Shown here piece by piece: positions 20,834-32,489 of a DNA stretch of 64,000 nt. The notes below the pieces were generated by a model, which worked only from the letters and a program-made list of their open reading frames with translations, did not search any database and was not told where the DNA came from. How positions within the stretch are numbered: position 1 is the first letter of the stretch; each line of letters starts with the position of its first letter. A program made the position numbers and the translations under genes. Source of the DNA: Xestospongia bergquistia (Eukaryota > Porifera > Demospongiae > Haplosclerida > Petrosiidae); assembly GCA_963965975.1 (NCBI GenBank), contig OZ014422.1:3805155-3869154 (forward strand), given 5' to 3'.

Positions 20834-21875
20834 TCAACATCAATATTATTTTGCATTTATAAAACAGATTAAAATACACAATAATTATAGTCCAATCCTA
20901 ATTGTTTATTAATTAGCCTCAGTACAAAGAAAAGTCAACAATGTCTCTAAAGGCACATAATATACAATTATTAATATATACAACATAATCTCATAGATAT
21001 CATACAAAATATATAAAATATTATACAGCATATTACACACCAATATTATAGTACCACATCCACTTTCAACAATTTGAGTGGCCTTTTTACATATTTTATG
21101 TATTTTCAATTTTCAATAACAAGTATTTACTAATATAAATTCTGGCTACAGTACATCCCCTATAATGACAGCACACAAACTAGTCATAACAATATGTACA
21201 CATTAATATAAACTGGAATGGACTAAAGAAAGTCAATATGAAGTACTTGCACTCCAGTATACTAAAGTATAAATTATAAATACATGTATGCACACATGTA
21301 AATATCTATAAATGTACTAATAGTATGTAATATGAATTTTCCAACTTTTCAATTACAAGTTTCAATACATCGTAAAAAGTTTATATATTATTGTGATTTA
21401 CTGTCAGCTAATATCTTAGCATGTGATTAATAAATGGATAAACGAACAGACAAATTAAACGCTATAACATAATTGATTAACTAATAATGCTGACTATGAT
21501 TTTGTCATAAATGATCATTAGGTCACCTGGTTGAAGGAGAACTAGGTAATAAATAATGTAACAGGAACTAGTAACCTTTAATACAATGCATATTACTATA
21601 GGAAATAAAAAATAGAACAGATGTAATGTTAAAGAAAAAGTAACATGAACAGACAGATATTACAATCCAGGATTAATTAATATCTGAAGAATACATGTGA
21701 GTACAATCCAATAATTATATGACTGATTACATGTACATCTATTAATTTCAAATAATCTTGCCAGATTGTATAGTGTTATATGATAAATGTAACAGTACAA
21801 TTACAAATAGTATGTCATTTGTAACTACCTATTTTTGCATCCCTGTAATACTGGAAACACTAAAGAGTTATACTA
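19699..21875. other. AT-rich non-coding block
   Basis: About 2.2 kb of AT-rich sequence mirrored at 41338-43109. It contains a CA run followed by a TA run at 20803-20833. I see no coding region, splice pattern or transposon ends. Together with the gypsy fragments it splits a module copy whose halves lie at 16988 and 21876. Confidence 0.6.
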
Positions 21876-22610
21876 AACCAGCAACTAATTAATTATTAAT
21901 AAGCTCCATGCATTGATTTAAAGTGTAAGAGTTTGTCAAGATTATTGGTTGTATTTCTAAATCCATTGTAAATTTTGCAGGGTTATCAGTAGGGTCTCCC
22001 TCACCATAAGTATACGTAGCCATACAAACTATCACTTAAGAATCTTCTATCTCTTGACCTAATTTACCAAATCCTCCATTAACAAAACCAACCCTTATAA
22101 TTTAGTACAATTAATTAGTATTGCTTACTGGTCATTGCAGTCCTCAGACTAGTGGCAAGTTCATCAGCTGTCTCAGTTTGAGATGATCCATTATGGTTAA
22201 TCTTCTCTTTATGAGATATCATCTAATCCAGAAAGTCACCTGTGAAATATATATTGAAACATTACACATTATCACAGCAATGAGTCTGGTACATCACATC
22301 AAAATATGTTTAGTAAATCACACATAGGAATGAGTCTAATAAGAAACACAGTATGGAGTCTCTCTTGCACTGGATTGTTTGGCAAGTTCTTGAGTTGTTT
22401 ATTTGTTGTCTTCTTACTAATAGATTTATTGATAATAAGTACAATAACTACTACTAATACACTACTAGTAGACTAGATCAATCATTATCATATGACATAT
22501 TTGGTTCTATAAAAGACATATTATCATACATTATGAATATGGGCATTATTAGAGTAGGAGACAGAAGGGTCTGTTTTTCTGTTCCATAATTAAATTTTAT
22601 CCATAATTAG
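21876..22610 (-). repeat. module copy spanning the inner arm end
   Basis: This is a nearly complete module, from AGCAACTAATTAATTATT through the reductase exon, CAGTCCTCAG (the arm end at 22147), CAGCTGTCTCAGTTTGAGAT, the AAACACAGTATGGA landmark and GGGCATTATTAGAGTAGGAG, into satellite. The inverted match with the right arm stops in its middle. Confidence 0.8.
21905..22110 (-). pseudogene. P450 reductase exon copy
   Basis: The minus strand reads QEIEDS, then VCMATYTYGEGDPTDNPAKF as in the 12215 copy. The mirror is 40474-40665. Stop codon after QEIEDS is retained. Fragment only. Confidence 0.65.
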
Positions 22611-22673
22611 TGAAAAGGATGAGAGAGAAGAAAACATGAGACAGAAAGAGAAAATGAGGAAGAGACACCACCA

Positions 22674-22729
<56 letters not shown>

Positions 22730-24098
22730 AGAGACAGAGAGACATAGAGAGAGAGACAGAGACAGAGATACAGTGACTTTGAAGAAGTGAGAAAGTGAGA
22801 AACTGATAAACCCACAAAGAGACTGAAAAGAGGAATATCTCTAAGAATGAGAGAGAAGGAGAGAGAGAGAAGGAGAGAGAGAGAAAGAGAGACAGACAGA
22901 CGGACAAACAGAAGAGAGAGAGAGAGAGAGACAGAGAGAGTCTGCCAGAAAAATAGAGGGAAACAAAGAGAGAAAGAGAGATACTTTGAGCATAACAAAA
23001 AAAGAGAGAGATTAAGAGACTCTCCGAATGTTTGTGTGTGTGTGAGAGAGACTATTAAAGAGAGTGACTCATGAGAAAAAGAAAGAAAGAGATATGGTTA
23101 CAGAAAGAATGTCTCTGAGAGACAGTCCAAGAGAGAAAGACATCTAAAGTAAGAGAGAGAAAGAGAGAAAGTTTGAGACACTAAAAGAGTATGGGTGTGT
23201 TGTGTGATAGAGACTCTGAGAGTGAGAGACAATTAGATAGTGAGAGTGATGATGTAAAAGACTCTAAGATAGTGTGTGTATTTGTGAGAGAGATACTTTG
23301 AGAGTGAGAGACTATGAGAGAGGGAAAGTTAGAAAGAGAAAGTGATAAGGAGAAAGGCTGAGAGACTCTAAGAGAGTAGTGAATGTGAAAGAGAGAGATT
23401 CTTCGAGTGAAATGAAATGAGAGAGAGAGACTCAAAGAGAATATGTGTGAAAGAGAGAAAGAGAGAGAAATCAAAATAGAGAGTCATAGAGAGTGAGACT
23501 CTGAGGGACAGAGAAACCCTGAGAAGGAGGCTCAGATATGCAGGGAGACAGAGAAAGAGTCTACGAAAGCAACTTCAGATATGTTTAGCAAATCACACTT
23601 AGGAATAAGTCTAATAAGAAACACAGTATGGAGTCTCTTTTACGCTAGACTGTATTGCATGATATGGAGTTGTTCGTTTGTTGTCATCATACAACTAGAT
23701 TTCTTGATAGTAAGAACAGTAACTACTACTATTACACTACTAACACATTAATTAGAATAGGAGTTGCAAGGATCACTTTTGTCTTTTTGAGTATAGTTAG
23801 TTAAAAGGATGAGAGAGAGTGACAAAGAAAGACTCTAAGAATGAGAGAGAAAAAGAAAGAGACTGTGAGAATGACAGAAAATGAATAACAGAAAGACAGA
23901 GGAAAAGACATAGTGAGAGATAAACAGATAGATAGAAAGAGGAGACATAAAGAGAGAGAGAAACTCTGATTGAGAGGCTCAGAGAGAAAGTTAGATTGTG
24001 AGAGTGAGAGACTTTGAGAGAGAAAGAGACTCGAAGAATGAGAGACTGTGAAAGAGGGAGACAAACCAAGAGACTTTGAGAGTGACAAAGATAGAGAG
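22611..24098 (+). repeat. GA satellite with module 23575-23790
   Basis: GA tracts with a (TG)n run at 22676-22694 and GACA runs near 22708. A partial module at 23575-23790 carries GGAATAAGTCTAATAAGAAA and ACACAGTATGGAGTCTC. This lies in the spacer, with no mirror in the window. Confidence 0.85.
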
Positions 24099-25403
24099 CA
24101 TACCCTCCAAGTATCACGCTTACGGCGTGAGTCTCATGCATAGGTATGTATTCTCATGCTCACATGCCCAGCATTGCAAATCCACACCCCCAGCATGCAC
24201 CCACTCAGTTATTGGGCCACGTCCTTGGCTTAACCACTACCTACAACGTGATAATGGCTGCCAATAGTTGAGTGGACAGTGATAGTGAACAAAGCCCGAG
24301 TGAGAGTGAGTGATCTGTCAGGTCACAGCTCTTCTAAAAGAATGAAGCTCGGTGCTGCTGTTTATCGAACGAAGTTTAATCATGCCTGGAAAGGCATATA
24401 CCCTTTTATCAGCAAAGTGAAGGGAGATCCCTATAAGTTTTTTTGTCAAACCTGTTCACGTAACGTATCTTGTGAAGGCAGAAGAGACTTAGAAAGGCAC
24501 ATAAGTAGGGCCTTACATCAAAGTAATTCCAAGAGCTTGAAATCGCAGTCTCTCATCAGCTTTCCTAGAGAATCAAGTTCTTCTAATACAGAGAAGGTAA
24601 ATGGCTTTTTTTAAGGATACATCCATAATATACCTTTTCCAGGTTATTCGTGCTGAGGTCAAAGTAGCCAAAATGTTTGTCCAGCACAACATCCCACTCT
24701 CTCTTGTTGGTGAGCTCACTCCTTTGTTCAGTGATATATTTCCAGATAGTGATATTGCTAAATGCTATGCATCTCAGAGGACTAAAACAACCTGTATCGT
24801 TAATGGTGCAATTGCCCCAGCAAGCTCTTGTTGAACGTATGAGAGTGAAGCCATTTTCTATCGCTGTTGATGGTTCATCAGACAATGGTTTAGAGAAAAT
24901 GAACCCATTGACTGTTCGTGTAATTTCTGACAGTGTGGATATCATTTGGCACTAACTATATGTACAGTTAAGGCTCCTGACAGTAGTTTCCGCTTCAATC
25001 GACTTTCCCAAGTGGCTCAGTTAGTTTTGCTTATCCCTCACTCCAATGCAACAGAAGAGCATATATTCTCAATGGTATGTAAGAATAAAACTGCCTTTCG
25101 TCCAAGTCTAGACCCAAAAGGAGCTCTTTCAAGTGTTGTAACCATTAAAGTAGCTAGTCAAGAGGCAGCACAAAGATATGAGCCTTCAAAAGAAGTTTTA
25201 AGAAAGACTAAATCTGCTACATGGGAATATAATGAAACCCATAGTAGGTCTAAGTAATGAAAATATTGATATTATTTTTGTAAAATTTTTTGTATAAGTA
25301 GTTTTTCTTTGAAAAATTTACACTCCTCACTCCTTAGGTGCCCCAACCCGCTCCCCAAAATTTATTTGCTCACTCCCAGCATCTCAATGCCTTGGCAGCT
25401 ATG
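24099..25403 (+). mobile_element. hAT-type element with internal deletion
   Basis: The ends are CATACCCTCCAAGTATCACG and GCCTTGGCAGCTATG, imperfect inverted repeats sharing CCAAG and CATA. Flanks share AGAGAG, compatible with an 8 bp duplication but uninformative in GA satellite. The body is about 1.3 kb and codes for broken hAT transposase pieces. Confidence 0.65.
24279..25257 (+). pseudogene. hAT transposase with BED finger, deleted core
   Basis: The first frame (24279-24614) holds a BED-type finger with ligands C56, C59, H74 and H80 (FFCQTCSRNVSCEGRRDLER). After a stop and shift, VIRAEVKVAKMFVQHNIPLS and SDIFPDSDIAKCYASQRTKT follow, then PFSIAVDGSSDNGLEKMNPL, the start of the RNase H-like core. 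The frame then jumps near 24955 to a C-terminal part (IPHSNATEEHIFSMVCKNKT) that resembles the dimerisation region. Most of the catalytic core is missing. Confidence 0.75.
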
Positions 25404-25964
25404 AGAGAGACTTTGAAAAAGTGAGAAGTGAGAAACTGATAAACCCAGAAAGAGTCTGAAAGAGAGGGATATCTCTAAGAATGAAAGAGAAAGAGAGAGA
25501 GAAACACTCTGAGAGAAAGAGAGGGATAGATAGAGACTGTGAGAGAGAAAGAGAGAACGAGAGAGAGACAGAATCTCAGAAAGAGGGAGAAAGAGAGGAA
25601 GAGAGTCTCTGAGAGTAAGGGAGAGAGAGACATTGGTAGAGCTCTGAGAGAATGATAGTCCCATAGAAAGAGAGACATTTCATGAGAGAGAAAGACAGAG
25701 TGACACTGTGACACTAATAGACTTTGAGAGTGAGATAGATTTTCAGAGAAAGACTCAAAGAGAGGGAGAGAGAGTCTGAGAGTGAGAGACGGTGGAGAGT
25801 GTTATATATATATAGAGAGAGAGAGGGAGACACTGAGAGAAACTGAGAGACGGTGAGAGTGTGAGAGACGGAGAGACTTTGAAAGAATGAGAAGTGAGAA
25901 AGAGAGATAGACTATAAGAGAGAGAGAGACTCAGAGAAAGAGTAAGAGAGAGTACAAATTCAGC
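25404..25964 (+). repeat. GA satellite tract
   Basis: GA satellite resumes directly after the hAT end, including GATAAACCCAGAAAGAGTCTG, a longer-range repeat of the text at about 22805. A short TA run sits at 25804. Confidence 0.85.
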
Positions 25965-26294
25965 TTTTCAAATGGATGGCTTGATGGTTCCTGATTCTGT
26001 CAAGATCCTAGGCTATGATATTCTCTTATAAATATCTTCTCTTTAGTTAAGTCATCATATAATTGTTAATTCATCCTGACAATATACTTGAGTAGTCTAA
26101 CTATTGTCAATATTAAAATAATGTGATACATACAGCTGATCAATGTGCATCCTTCTGTCTCACAAAGACTTCTTCAATACCACAAGACATGACGTAATTA
26201 GTAAAAGGGTGTGGTCTCACAACATAGTAGTTGCAGATGTATAACTAGCGAATAATTAAGTATTAGTAAAGTAGGTCTCCCTTACCAATATAGT
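25965..26294 (-). repeat. module left half, cut by hAT element
   Basis: It has ACTTGAGTAGTCTAACTATTG, GTGATACATACAGCTGATC and AGGGTGTGGTCTCACAACA, then a shortened stretch into the reductase exon. The exon stops at TATAGT (26289-26294), where the hAT element starts, and resumes at 28606. Confidence 0.75.
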
Positions 26295-28605
26295 CAGGGA
26301 CATAACCACCAGTACAGTTGGTATGGTTTTAACCTGACCACTTGTTTTGAATGATTAATAAATTTTATTAAGTGTCAGTCACACCTGGCTGCCAGTGGGT
26401 GGGAACGAAATCAATTCGTGAATGACGAACTGTATGATATCAATGGCAGCAAACAGTTTGAAAGATTGTCTTCCCAGCCTTCTAGAAAAACCTGATCAGC
26501 CCCGAAATTTCTATTTTTGGAAAGGCAAAGCCTGTGAAGTGCTCTGATCAGCCCCAGTGGTTTAAATCTTGGCCGTTTCTCCACTGTGATGAGTGTCAAG
26601 ATGTGGTTTTCTGTCACACGTGTGTTGCAGCTGTGAAACAAGGAAAGATTTTGTTCAGCAACAATATTTCTAATGCATTTGTAAGCTTTTAAACATTTAT
26701 TATTCAATTATATTAAATTCATGAAGGATCAACAATCTAAAGCCCACCATGAAGCCGTTGAAGCCATTGTAACACTCCCAAAGTCGATAAAAGACGTAGT
26801 AGAGCAGCTCGACAGAGCTCATAATGCTGATAAAGAGCGTGCAAGGGATATGCTTGTTTGATATTGGCAAGTATCTGCTTTCTTGCTCGACAAGAGCTTG
26901 CACTTTGTGGGGATGTAGAGGAGTAATCAAATTTAATCCAGATACTTGGGTTGAGGGCAGAAGATAAGCCTGAAATTTTACAATGGATAGAGAAGTTTGC
27001 ACGCAAGCATACTTCTCCAGAGAACCAAAGCAAAATGTTAGAGATGATGGCTCACCATAGTCTGAGAAAGATTTTCGAGAATATCCACAGTTCTCCTTTT
27101 GTAGCAGTCATGGTTGATCAAACAACAGACAAGTCAAATAAAGAACAGTTGACCTAAGTCTTGAGATGGATCAGTGAAGACTTTGTTGTGTATGAAGAGT
27201 TTATAGGCCTGTATTATCTTTCAGCAATTGATGCACAGAGTATTGTGGAAGTCATGAAGGATGCCTTCATAAGATTCCAGATTCCCCTGACAAAGATTCA
27301 TGGGCAGTGCTATGATGGAAGCAGCACTATGGCTGGAGCAAAAGCAGGTGTATCCACCAAGATGCAGGAGCTAGAGCCCAGAGCAGTGTTCCTACATTGT
27401 TATGGCCATGCCCTCAACCTGGCTGTAAGTGACACAATCAAACAGTCATGTTCTAGACATATATTATGAAATTATTCAAGTTCTCTCAAAAGAGAGAAGC
27501 CATGCTACAAGATGTGAAAAAAGAGAGTGGCAATGATGCTTCTGGTGTACGCACCTTATGTCCAGCACAATGGACTGTCCGTGCAGAGCCACTTGCCAGC
27601 ATAATCGCTAATTATGAAAGCATTCAATCATTATGGGAAGTTGCCATACCTGCTACATCTGACACTGAAATCAAGGCTAGGATTCGTGGAGTGGCAAGTC
27701 AAATGTAGACCTTCAAGTTCCTGTGTGGCATTTCACTTTCAGAAATGATCCTGCGACACGCTGACAAACTAAGTCAGACTTTGCAGATGCCTAAACTTAC
27801 AAGTGTTGAAGGACAAGGTATAGCTATGGTGACAGTAAGGACTCTTGAAAGCATGCATACAGCTGAAAACTTCAACCTATTTTGACAGAATGTTGAGAAG
27901 GAACGCTCCAAGATGCTTTGAAGAAGGCAGTGCTCCAAGTGAGTTTCCTATATCTGTTGAAAATGAAATTGTGAATATTTTGAAGCAATTGATCTCTCTG
28001 CGATGAGCATTCATAACAGATTTGACCAAAAAGGCTTCCAAACATTCTCCAATGTGAAACAGCTCCTTTTAAAGGCATGTACAGGGTAGTGTTTCAAAGA
28101 AGAATTAGATTCAGTGTGTTCTTTCTTTTTTGATGACTTTGATAAGGTTGAACTGGAGTCTCAGCTATGTACTCTTCACCAACTCTATTCTTCAGTTGTA
28201 GTTGAAGAAATGTCATCAAATGATAGCATTAAACTGCAGTGTTAAGCCTCTTTGCAACACAGAAATGCTAGTTAGTGCAGTTTCCCATCTTTTTCATCAA
28301 GTCCTATCTCACATGCACGATGACCCAAGCAAGATTGAACCACCTGATGATTCTTCATTATCACCAACATGTATGTGATCATCTTGATTTAAATGTGATA
28401 GGCAATGAATACATTTCTAAATATGAGTCAAGAAAAAGCAAAAATTTGCTAAATTTAACTAACTCTTTATTTTAAGTGTCCAACCATTTCAGTACTATTA
28501 TCATTCATTTTCATTTTATCATTTAACCAATCTCATGCCAAGTTTTTATCATTCATACAAAATGAAATCAACTTGACCACTTAAAATTTTGTGGCTACAG
28601 CCCTG
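26295..28605 (+). mobile_element. second TTF/hAT element
   Basis: The ends are CAGGGACATAACCACCAGTA and GTGGCTACAGCCCTG, inverted repeats of the same general type as the 9380 element. Flanks share TATAGT (26289-26294 and 28606-28611), extending to TATAGTCA if the first two element bases are counted. It interrupts a reductase-exon module. About 2.3 kb, older and more decayed than the 9380 element. Confidence 0.8.
26455..28240 (+). pseudogene. hAT transposase (TTF/DUF4371 type), heavily decayed
   Basis: Fragments in order: DQPRNFYF; a TTF-type finger, WPFLHCDECQDVV and FCHTCVAAVKQGK (26565-26650); LRAEDKPEILQWIEKFARKH (26950); HSSPFVAVMVDQTTDKSNKE (27090), the start of the catalytic core; IHGQCYDGSSTMAGAKAGVS (27296); and FLHCYGHALNLAVSDTIKQS (27389). 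Later pieces include TLCPAQWTVRAEPLASI. Stops and shifts occur at about 27156, 27469 and 27706. The C-terminal dimerisation region is not clear. Homologous in plan to the 9479-11933 transposase. Confidence 0.8.
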
Positions 28606-28870
28606 TATAGTCATACGAACTATCCATTATGAATGTTCTATCTCTTGACCTACTTTATCAAATCTTCCATCAAGAAGACCAACCCCTATAATTAATTAAA
28701 TTAATTAGTATGACACACCTGTCACTGCAGTCCTCAGGGTCAAATGACAAGTTGGTCATTCCCATACAAGTGGTGTCTTTAACGAGATGAGTGGCAAGTT
28801 TGTCAGCTGTCTCACTTTGAGATGATCTATAAAAGATAATCTTTTAAAGAGATATTAGTTTAACAAAAAT
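28606..28870 (-). repeat. module right half with reductase exon end
   Basis: It completes the module cut at 26294: the QEIEDS-end of the reductase exon (about 28635-28695), TCACTGCAGTCCTCAG, and CAGCTGTCTCACTTTGAGAT. An extra segment, CAAGTTGGTCATTCCCATAC, lies between, and a related one occurs at about 30770. Confidence 0.7.
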
Positions 28871-29070
28871 TTATACGTTCATTATGATCTTTTACGCCAA
28901 GGCATTGTCCCTAATTCAGTGTCTGAAAAGATGGCAACTCATCAAGAGAGTGTGAGTGTCTTCTATACATTCTACCTAAAGCATAATAAAATGATAGTGT
29001 CAGTCTTAGATAAATATATCTTACATCATTTGCTGCCATTTCATATATAGTCTTAAGATTTTGATTTACT
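28871..29070 (-). other. short unassigned segment
   Basis: Non-satellite. One minus-strand frame reads IYEMAANDVRYIYLRLTLSF then MYRRHSHSLDELPSFQTLN, ending near 28911. I do not recognise it; it may be a small exon piece or chance. Confidence 0.3.
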
Positions 29071-29139
29071 TCACTAGTGGAGAGAGAAAAAGAGAGAGAC
29101 AGAGAGAAAGTCAGAGAGAGAGTGACTATAAGAGAGAAT

Positions 29140-29335
29140 ACTACAATATATGGTGTAAGTAGTAAAAGGGTGTGGTATCGCAACATAGTGGTTGAAGAGG
29201 CATAACTAACTGTGGCAACTAATTGATTATTAATAAGCTCCACCCATTGACTTACAGTGTAACAGAGTTCTTAAAGATTATTACCTGTGTATTTTAACCA
29301 ATTGTAAAATTTTGAACTATTATTATATTCTCCCT
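29140..29335 (-). pseudogene. truncated module with P450 reductase exon end
   Basis: After TGGTGTAAGTAGTAAAAGGG the minus strand reads the distal part of the exon. A segment SEGEYNNSSKFYNWLKYTG aligns with GEGDPTDN-x-x-KFY-x-WLK of the reductase family. Satellite begins abruptly within the exon at about 29342, so here the satellite joined mid-exon. Confidence 0.6.
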
Positions 29336-29339
29336 CACT

Positions 29340-30530
29340 ATACAGAGAGAGACTGTGAGAGAAAGAGAACGTCTGATAAAAAGAGACACAGGGAGAAACA
29401 TGGAGTGGGAGAGAGTCTAAGAAAGATCAAGAAACCTGAGAGAGGTATAGAAAAAAAGAGAAACAGAGAGAGTCTCTGTAAGTGACATTGTCTCTCTGTC
29501 TCTCTTGTGAGGCTCTCAAGAATGAGAGAGACTCTGAGAATGAAAGATAGAGAAAGTCTGAGAGACTTTCCAAAAGGAGAGACAGACTTTGAGAGAGAAT
29601 GACAGACAGAGAGAGATCATGAGTGAGAGACTTTGAGAGTGAGAGAGAGAGATTTAGAGCAGTTAGATACTGAGAGAGAGAATGAGAATGAAAGAGACAC
29701 TAAGACTACAAGAGAGAGAGACACTCTGAACTCTGAAAGAGAGAGAGAGAGACAGAGAGAGACAGAGAGAGACAGAGAGAGAGACAGAGAGAGAGACAGA
29801 GAGAGACAGAGAGAGACAGAGAGAGACAGAGAGACAGAGAGAGACAGAGACAGAGAGAGACAGAGACAGAGACAAACAGAGAGAGACAGAGTGAGAAAAA
29901 AAAGATAAAGAGAGAGAGACTCCAAGATATGAGAGAGTCTGTGAATGAGAGAGAGACTGTGAAAATGAGAAATGCTGAAAGAGACAGATAAAGAGAGAAA
30001 GAGACTACTTGAGTGAGAGAGAGAAAGACTGTCAAAATGAGAGACTTTAAGAGAGTGACTGTGAGACAGAGAGAGACAAAGTGTGAGAGACAGTAAGAGG
30101 GAGAGACAGAGAGCACAAGAGGGAGAGACTTTGAGATTGAGAGAGAAAGAGAGACTCCTAGATGTTAGAAGGAGAGACTGTGAAGAGAGAGAGAGAGGCT
30201 GAAAGACTCTGAGAGTGTGAATGTACAAGAGAGATAGAGACATTCTGAGTATGGGAGACTATTAGAGCTAGAGAGAGGCAAAGATTGAGAGTGAAAGACT
30301 CTGAGAGAGACAAACACTCTGAGAGAGAAAAAGAGACTCCGAGAGAGGGAGAAACTCTAAGAAAAAAGAGAGTGAGTGACTCTGAGAAGTGAAAGAGAGT
30401 GAGAGAAAGATCCTCTGAGAGAGAGACTATGAGAAAGAGAGAGAGAGTCTGAGAGACTCCGAGAGTGTGTGTGCGTGTGAGAGAGATTTGAGGAGAGACT
30501 ATATGAAATAGAGGAGGGAAAGATTGAGAT
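29340..30530 (+). repeat. GA satellite with GACAGAGA array
   Basis: GA satellite. At about 29745-29890 it becomes a near-regular array of GACAGAGA and GACAGAGAGA units, the most homogeneous stretch in the window, suggesting recent expansion. It lies in the spacer and has no mirror. Confidence 0.85.
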
Positions 30531-31215
30531 GATGTAATTAGTAAAGAGTGTTGTCTCACAACAACTGGTTGCAGAGGCATAAACCAATTTTAAAATTTCA
30601 GAGCATTACCAGTAGTTCTACTACACCATATGTAGTCATACAAACTATCACTTAAGAATCTTCTATCTCTTGACATAAGTTTACCAAATCCTCCATTAAG
30701 AAGACCAACCCCTGTAATTAAGTACAATAGTTAGTATGACTTACCTGATCACTGCAGTCCTCATGGCGAATGGCATCTCCATATGAGTGGTATCTTTAAT
30801 GATATTTGTGGTAAGTTTATCAGCTCTCTCAGTTTGAGATCCATAAAGGATAACATTCTCTTTTATGAGATGTCATATGATCCACAAAGTCACCTTTGCA
30901 ACTGACAGATGAGGTCAGAGGTCAACTAAAAATATACTATACATTATCACAGCAATGAGTCCAGTACATCATATCAGAATATGTTTAGGAAATCAAACAT
31001 AGGAATAAGTCTGAAAGTTTTTGAGATGGTCATTTGTTGTCTTCTTACTGGTAGATTTCTTAATAATATGTACAATAACTACTACTAATACACTACTAAT
31101 GGACTGCCTTAATCATTATTATCATACGACATAATGTTACCATAACAGTACTATACATCATGAAAGTGGATATTTATTAGAATAGCAGGTGGGCGGTTCT
31201 GGTTTGCAGGTTAAT
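30531..31215 (-). repeat. module copy, nearly complete
   Basis: It runs from GATGTAATTAGTAAAGAGTG through the reductase exon to GATCCATAAAGGATAACATT, AACTGACAGATGAGGTCAGA, TGGTAGATTTCTTAATAATA and a tail at 31190. Best spacer copy for deriving a module consensus. Confidence 0.75.
30585..30720 (-). pseudogene. P450 reductase exon copy, diverged
   Basis: The minus strand reads QEIEDS-like text, then VCMTTYG followed by a shifted remnant of GEGDPTDN. The two-residue insertion seen in arm copies is absent, showing the ancestral MATYG spacing. Confidence 0.55.
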
Positions 31216-31515
31216 AGAAATTTGTCAGAGCCTGAGTGCAAGACTTTGAGAGTAAGAGAGAGAGAGACTCCGAGCAATGAGGTTGAGAAAGAGAGAATGA
31301 GAATAAGCAAGAGAGATACACTTTTAGAAGTGAGAAAGGGAGAAAGACTCTGAGAGAGAGAGGGATTCTAAATGAGAGAGAGGCTCCAAGAGAGAGAGAT
31401 ACACAGAAAAAGAGAAAGACAGAGGGAGAGACTTTGAGAGTGATAGAGACTCCAGGATGTAAGAGAGATAACCTAAGAGTGAAAAACAGACTCAGAGAGA
31501 AAGAGATTCCATGAG
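31216..31515 (+). repeat. GA satellite tract
   Basis: Short GA tract with GACTCCGAGAG and GACTTTGAGAG words. It ends at the FLYWCH/Mutator-like fragment. Confidence 0.85.
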
Positions 31516-31905
31516 TGAGCAACAGGAATTGTTCCCAGAATGTCTAAACTAAAACTGTGTAATCCTAGAATGTCCAATCTAAATCCCAAAATGTCTAAAA
31601 GGTGTTATTGTATCATGTAACTTATCAAAGGATTTTCAGCATAGGGATTAATACATAAACATCTCAATCACATATACCTTTGAAATGAAAGAAGTGATTT
31701 AGCTTTGATAAATCACCCAAATTTAGTATTTAAGACTAGTACCACACTGTAAAGCAATCAGTCAGTCTGTTTGCTCATTAGTTTGAAATGGAGTTTGTTA
31801 TTACTCAGAAAGGTAGAAAAACTGTTCTTCTTGATGAGTGTTGATACAGTCTCAATGGATTGTGGAAGGACATACTGGAGGTGTTCAAACAGACAATGTT
31901 CAGCA
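31516..31905 (+). pseudogene. Mutator-like 5' end with FLYWCH finger
   Basis: Three spaced repeats open it: CCCAGAATGTCTAAACTAAA, CCTAGAATGTCCAATCTAAA and CCCAAAATGTCTAAAAGG (31530-31593), like subterminal repeats of a Mutator-type terminus. After about 190 bp, MEFVITQKGRKTVLLDE (31789) and, after a shift, CGRTYWRCSNRQCSAV (31862-31909) give the start and W-x-C core of a FLYWCH finger. The rest is lost at the TG/GA junction near 31905. It is a different family from the 6051 element. Confidence 0.6.
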
Positions 31906-31975
31906 GTGTGTGTGTGTGTGAGAGAAAGAGATTATGAATGGGAGAGACTATATGAGATAGAGGGAGGGAAAGATT

Positions 31976-32165
31976 GCGATGATATAATTAGTAAAGGGTA
32001 TGGTCTCACAACATACTGGTTGCAGAGGCATAAACCAATTGTAAAATTTTGGAACATTATCAGTAGGTCTACTACACCATATGTAGCCATACAAACTATC
32101 ACTTAAGAGTCTTCTATCTCTTGAACTAGTTTACCAGATCCTCCATTAAGAAGACCAACCCCTGT
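31976..32165 (-). pseudogene. P450 reductase exon copy joined to new upstream sequence
   Basis: The minus strand carries GGSGKLVQEIEDS then VCMATYG and a diverged remnant. Unlike other copies, the sequence upstream of the AG|GGGTTGG border differs (GTATGTGACAG). A frame, 32306-32103, therefore runs continuously through KDKRSKYVTGVGLLNGGSGK. The switch point at the splice acceptor supports this being a real exon border. Confidence 0.55.
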
Positions 32166-32489
32166 CACATACTTACTGCGTTTGTCTTTCACAATATAGA
32201 CATTGATAAAAGTGATTGTAAATTCATCAAAGATGACAATAATTTTGTTAGTGGTAAGTTTGTTATCATAATAACTAGTGACAGAGTTATAGAATTTTAC
32301 CACCATTCTCGTGAGTAAATGACTAATTAAATTGTTTAAATGATGTGAATTAATAATTTATTAAATGTAATTGTGAGATTTATTATTAAACTTCATTTTA
32401 AAGAACAGACATTCAAGCACTATACTGAAATTACTTTATTTAAAATTATAGGAATAACAAAGATATTATAGTTTGCTATATTAACACAT
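32166..32489. other. AT-rich, no gene seen
   Basis: Apart from the upstream part of the 32103-32306 minus-strand frame (MVVKFYNSVTSYYDNKLTTN), which I do not recognise, nothing is supported. Confidence 0.4.

Larger units (their letters stand above)
4131..22147. repeat. left arm of giant inverted repeat
   Basis: Read in reverse complement, this arm matches 40421-58324 over its whole length. The outer end lies at the LTR terminus (4131 against 58324). The inner end is CAGTCCTCAG at 22147 against CTGAGGACTG at 40421. Mirror pairs include the FLYWCH/Mutator element (6051-6758 and 55747-56451), the hAT element (9380-12111 and 50430-53109), piggyBac fragment (14951-15384 and 47127-47560) and gypsy halves. 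Identity by eye is about 97-99% with scattered indels. Arm-specific differences are the 642 bp at 19385-20026 present only here, 53 bp of transposase present only here, and 573 bp present only in the right arm. Confidence 0.95.

Noticed and set aside
20691-20912. Short Tyr/Thr/His-rich frame and its mirror at 42284-42493
   Set aside because: It reads through a CA/TA microsatellite in AT-rich DNA; no domain and different length in the two arms.
29745-29890. Possible CRISPR-like array
   Set aside because: Units are about 8-10 bp without unique spacers, in a eukaryotic satellite.
29633-29908. Arg/Glu-rich 91-residue frame on the plus strand
   Set aside because: It is a translation of the GACAGAGA array, with no independent evidence of coding.
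32103-32306. 67-codon minus-strand frame as an intact small gene
   Set aside because: It runs from unrecognised sequence straight into the dispersed reductase module, so at least its end is repeat-derived.
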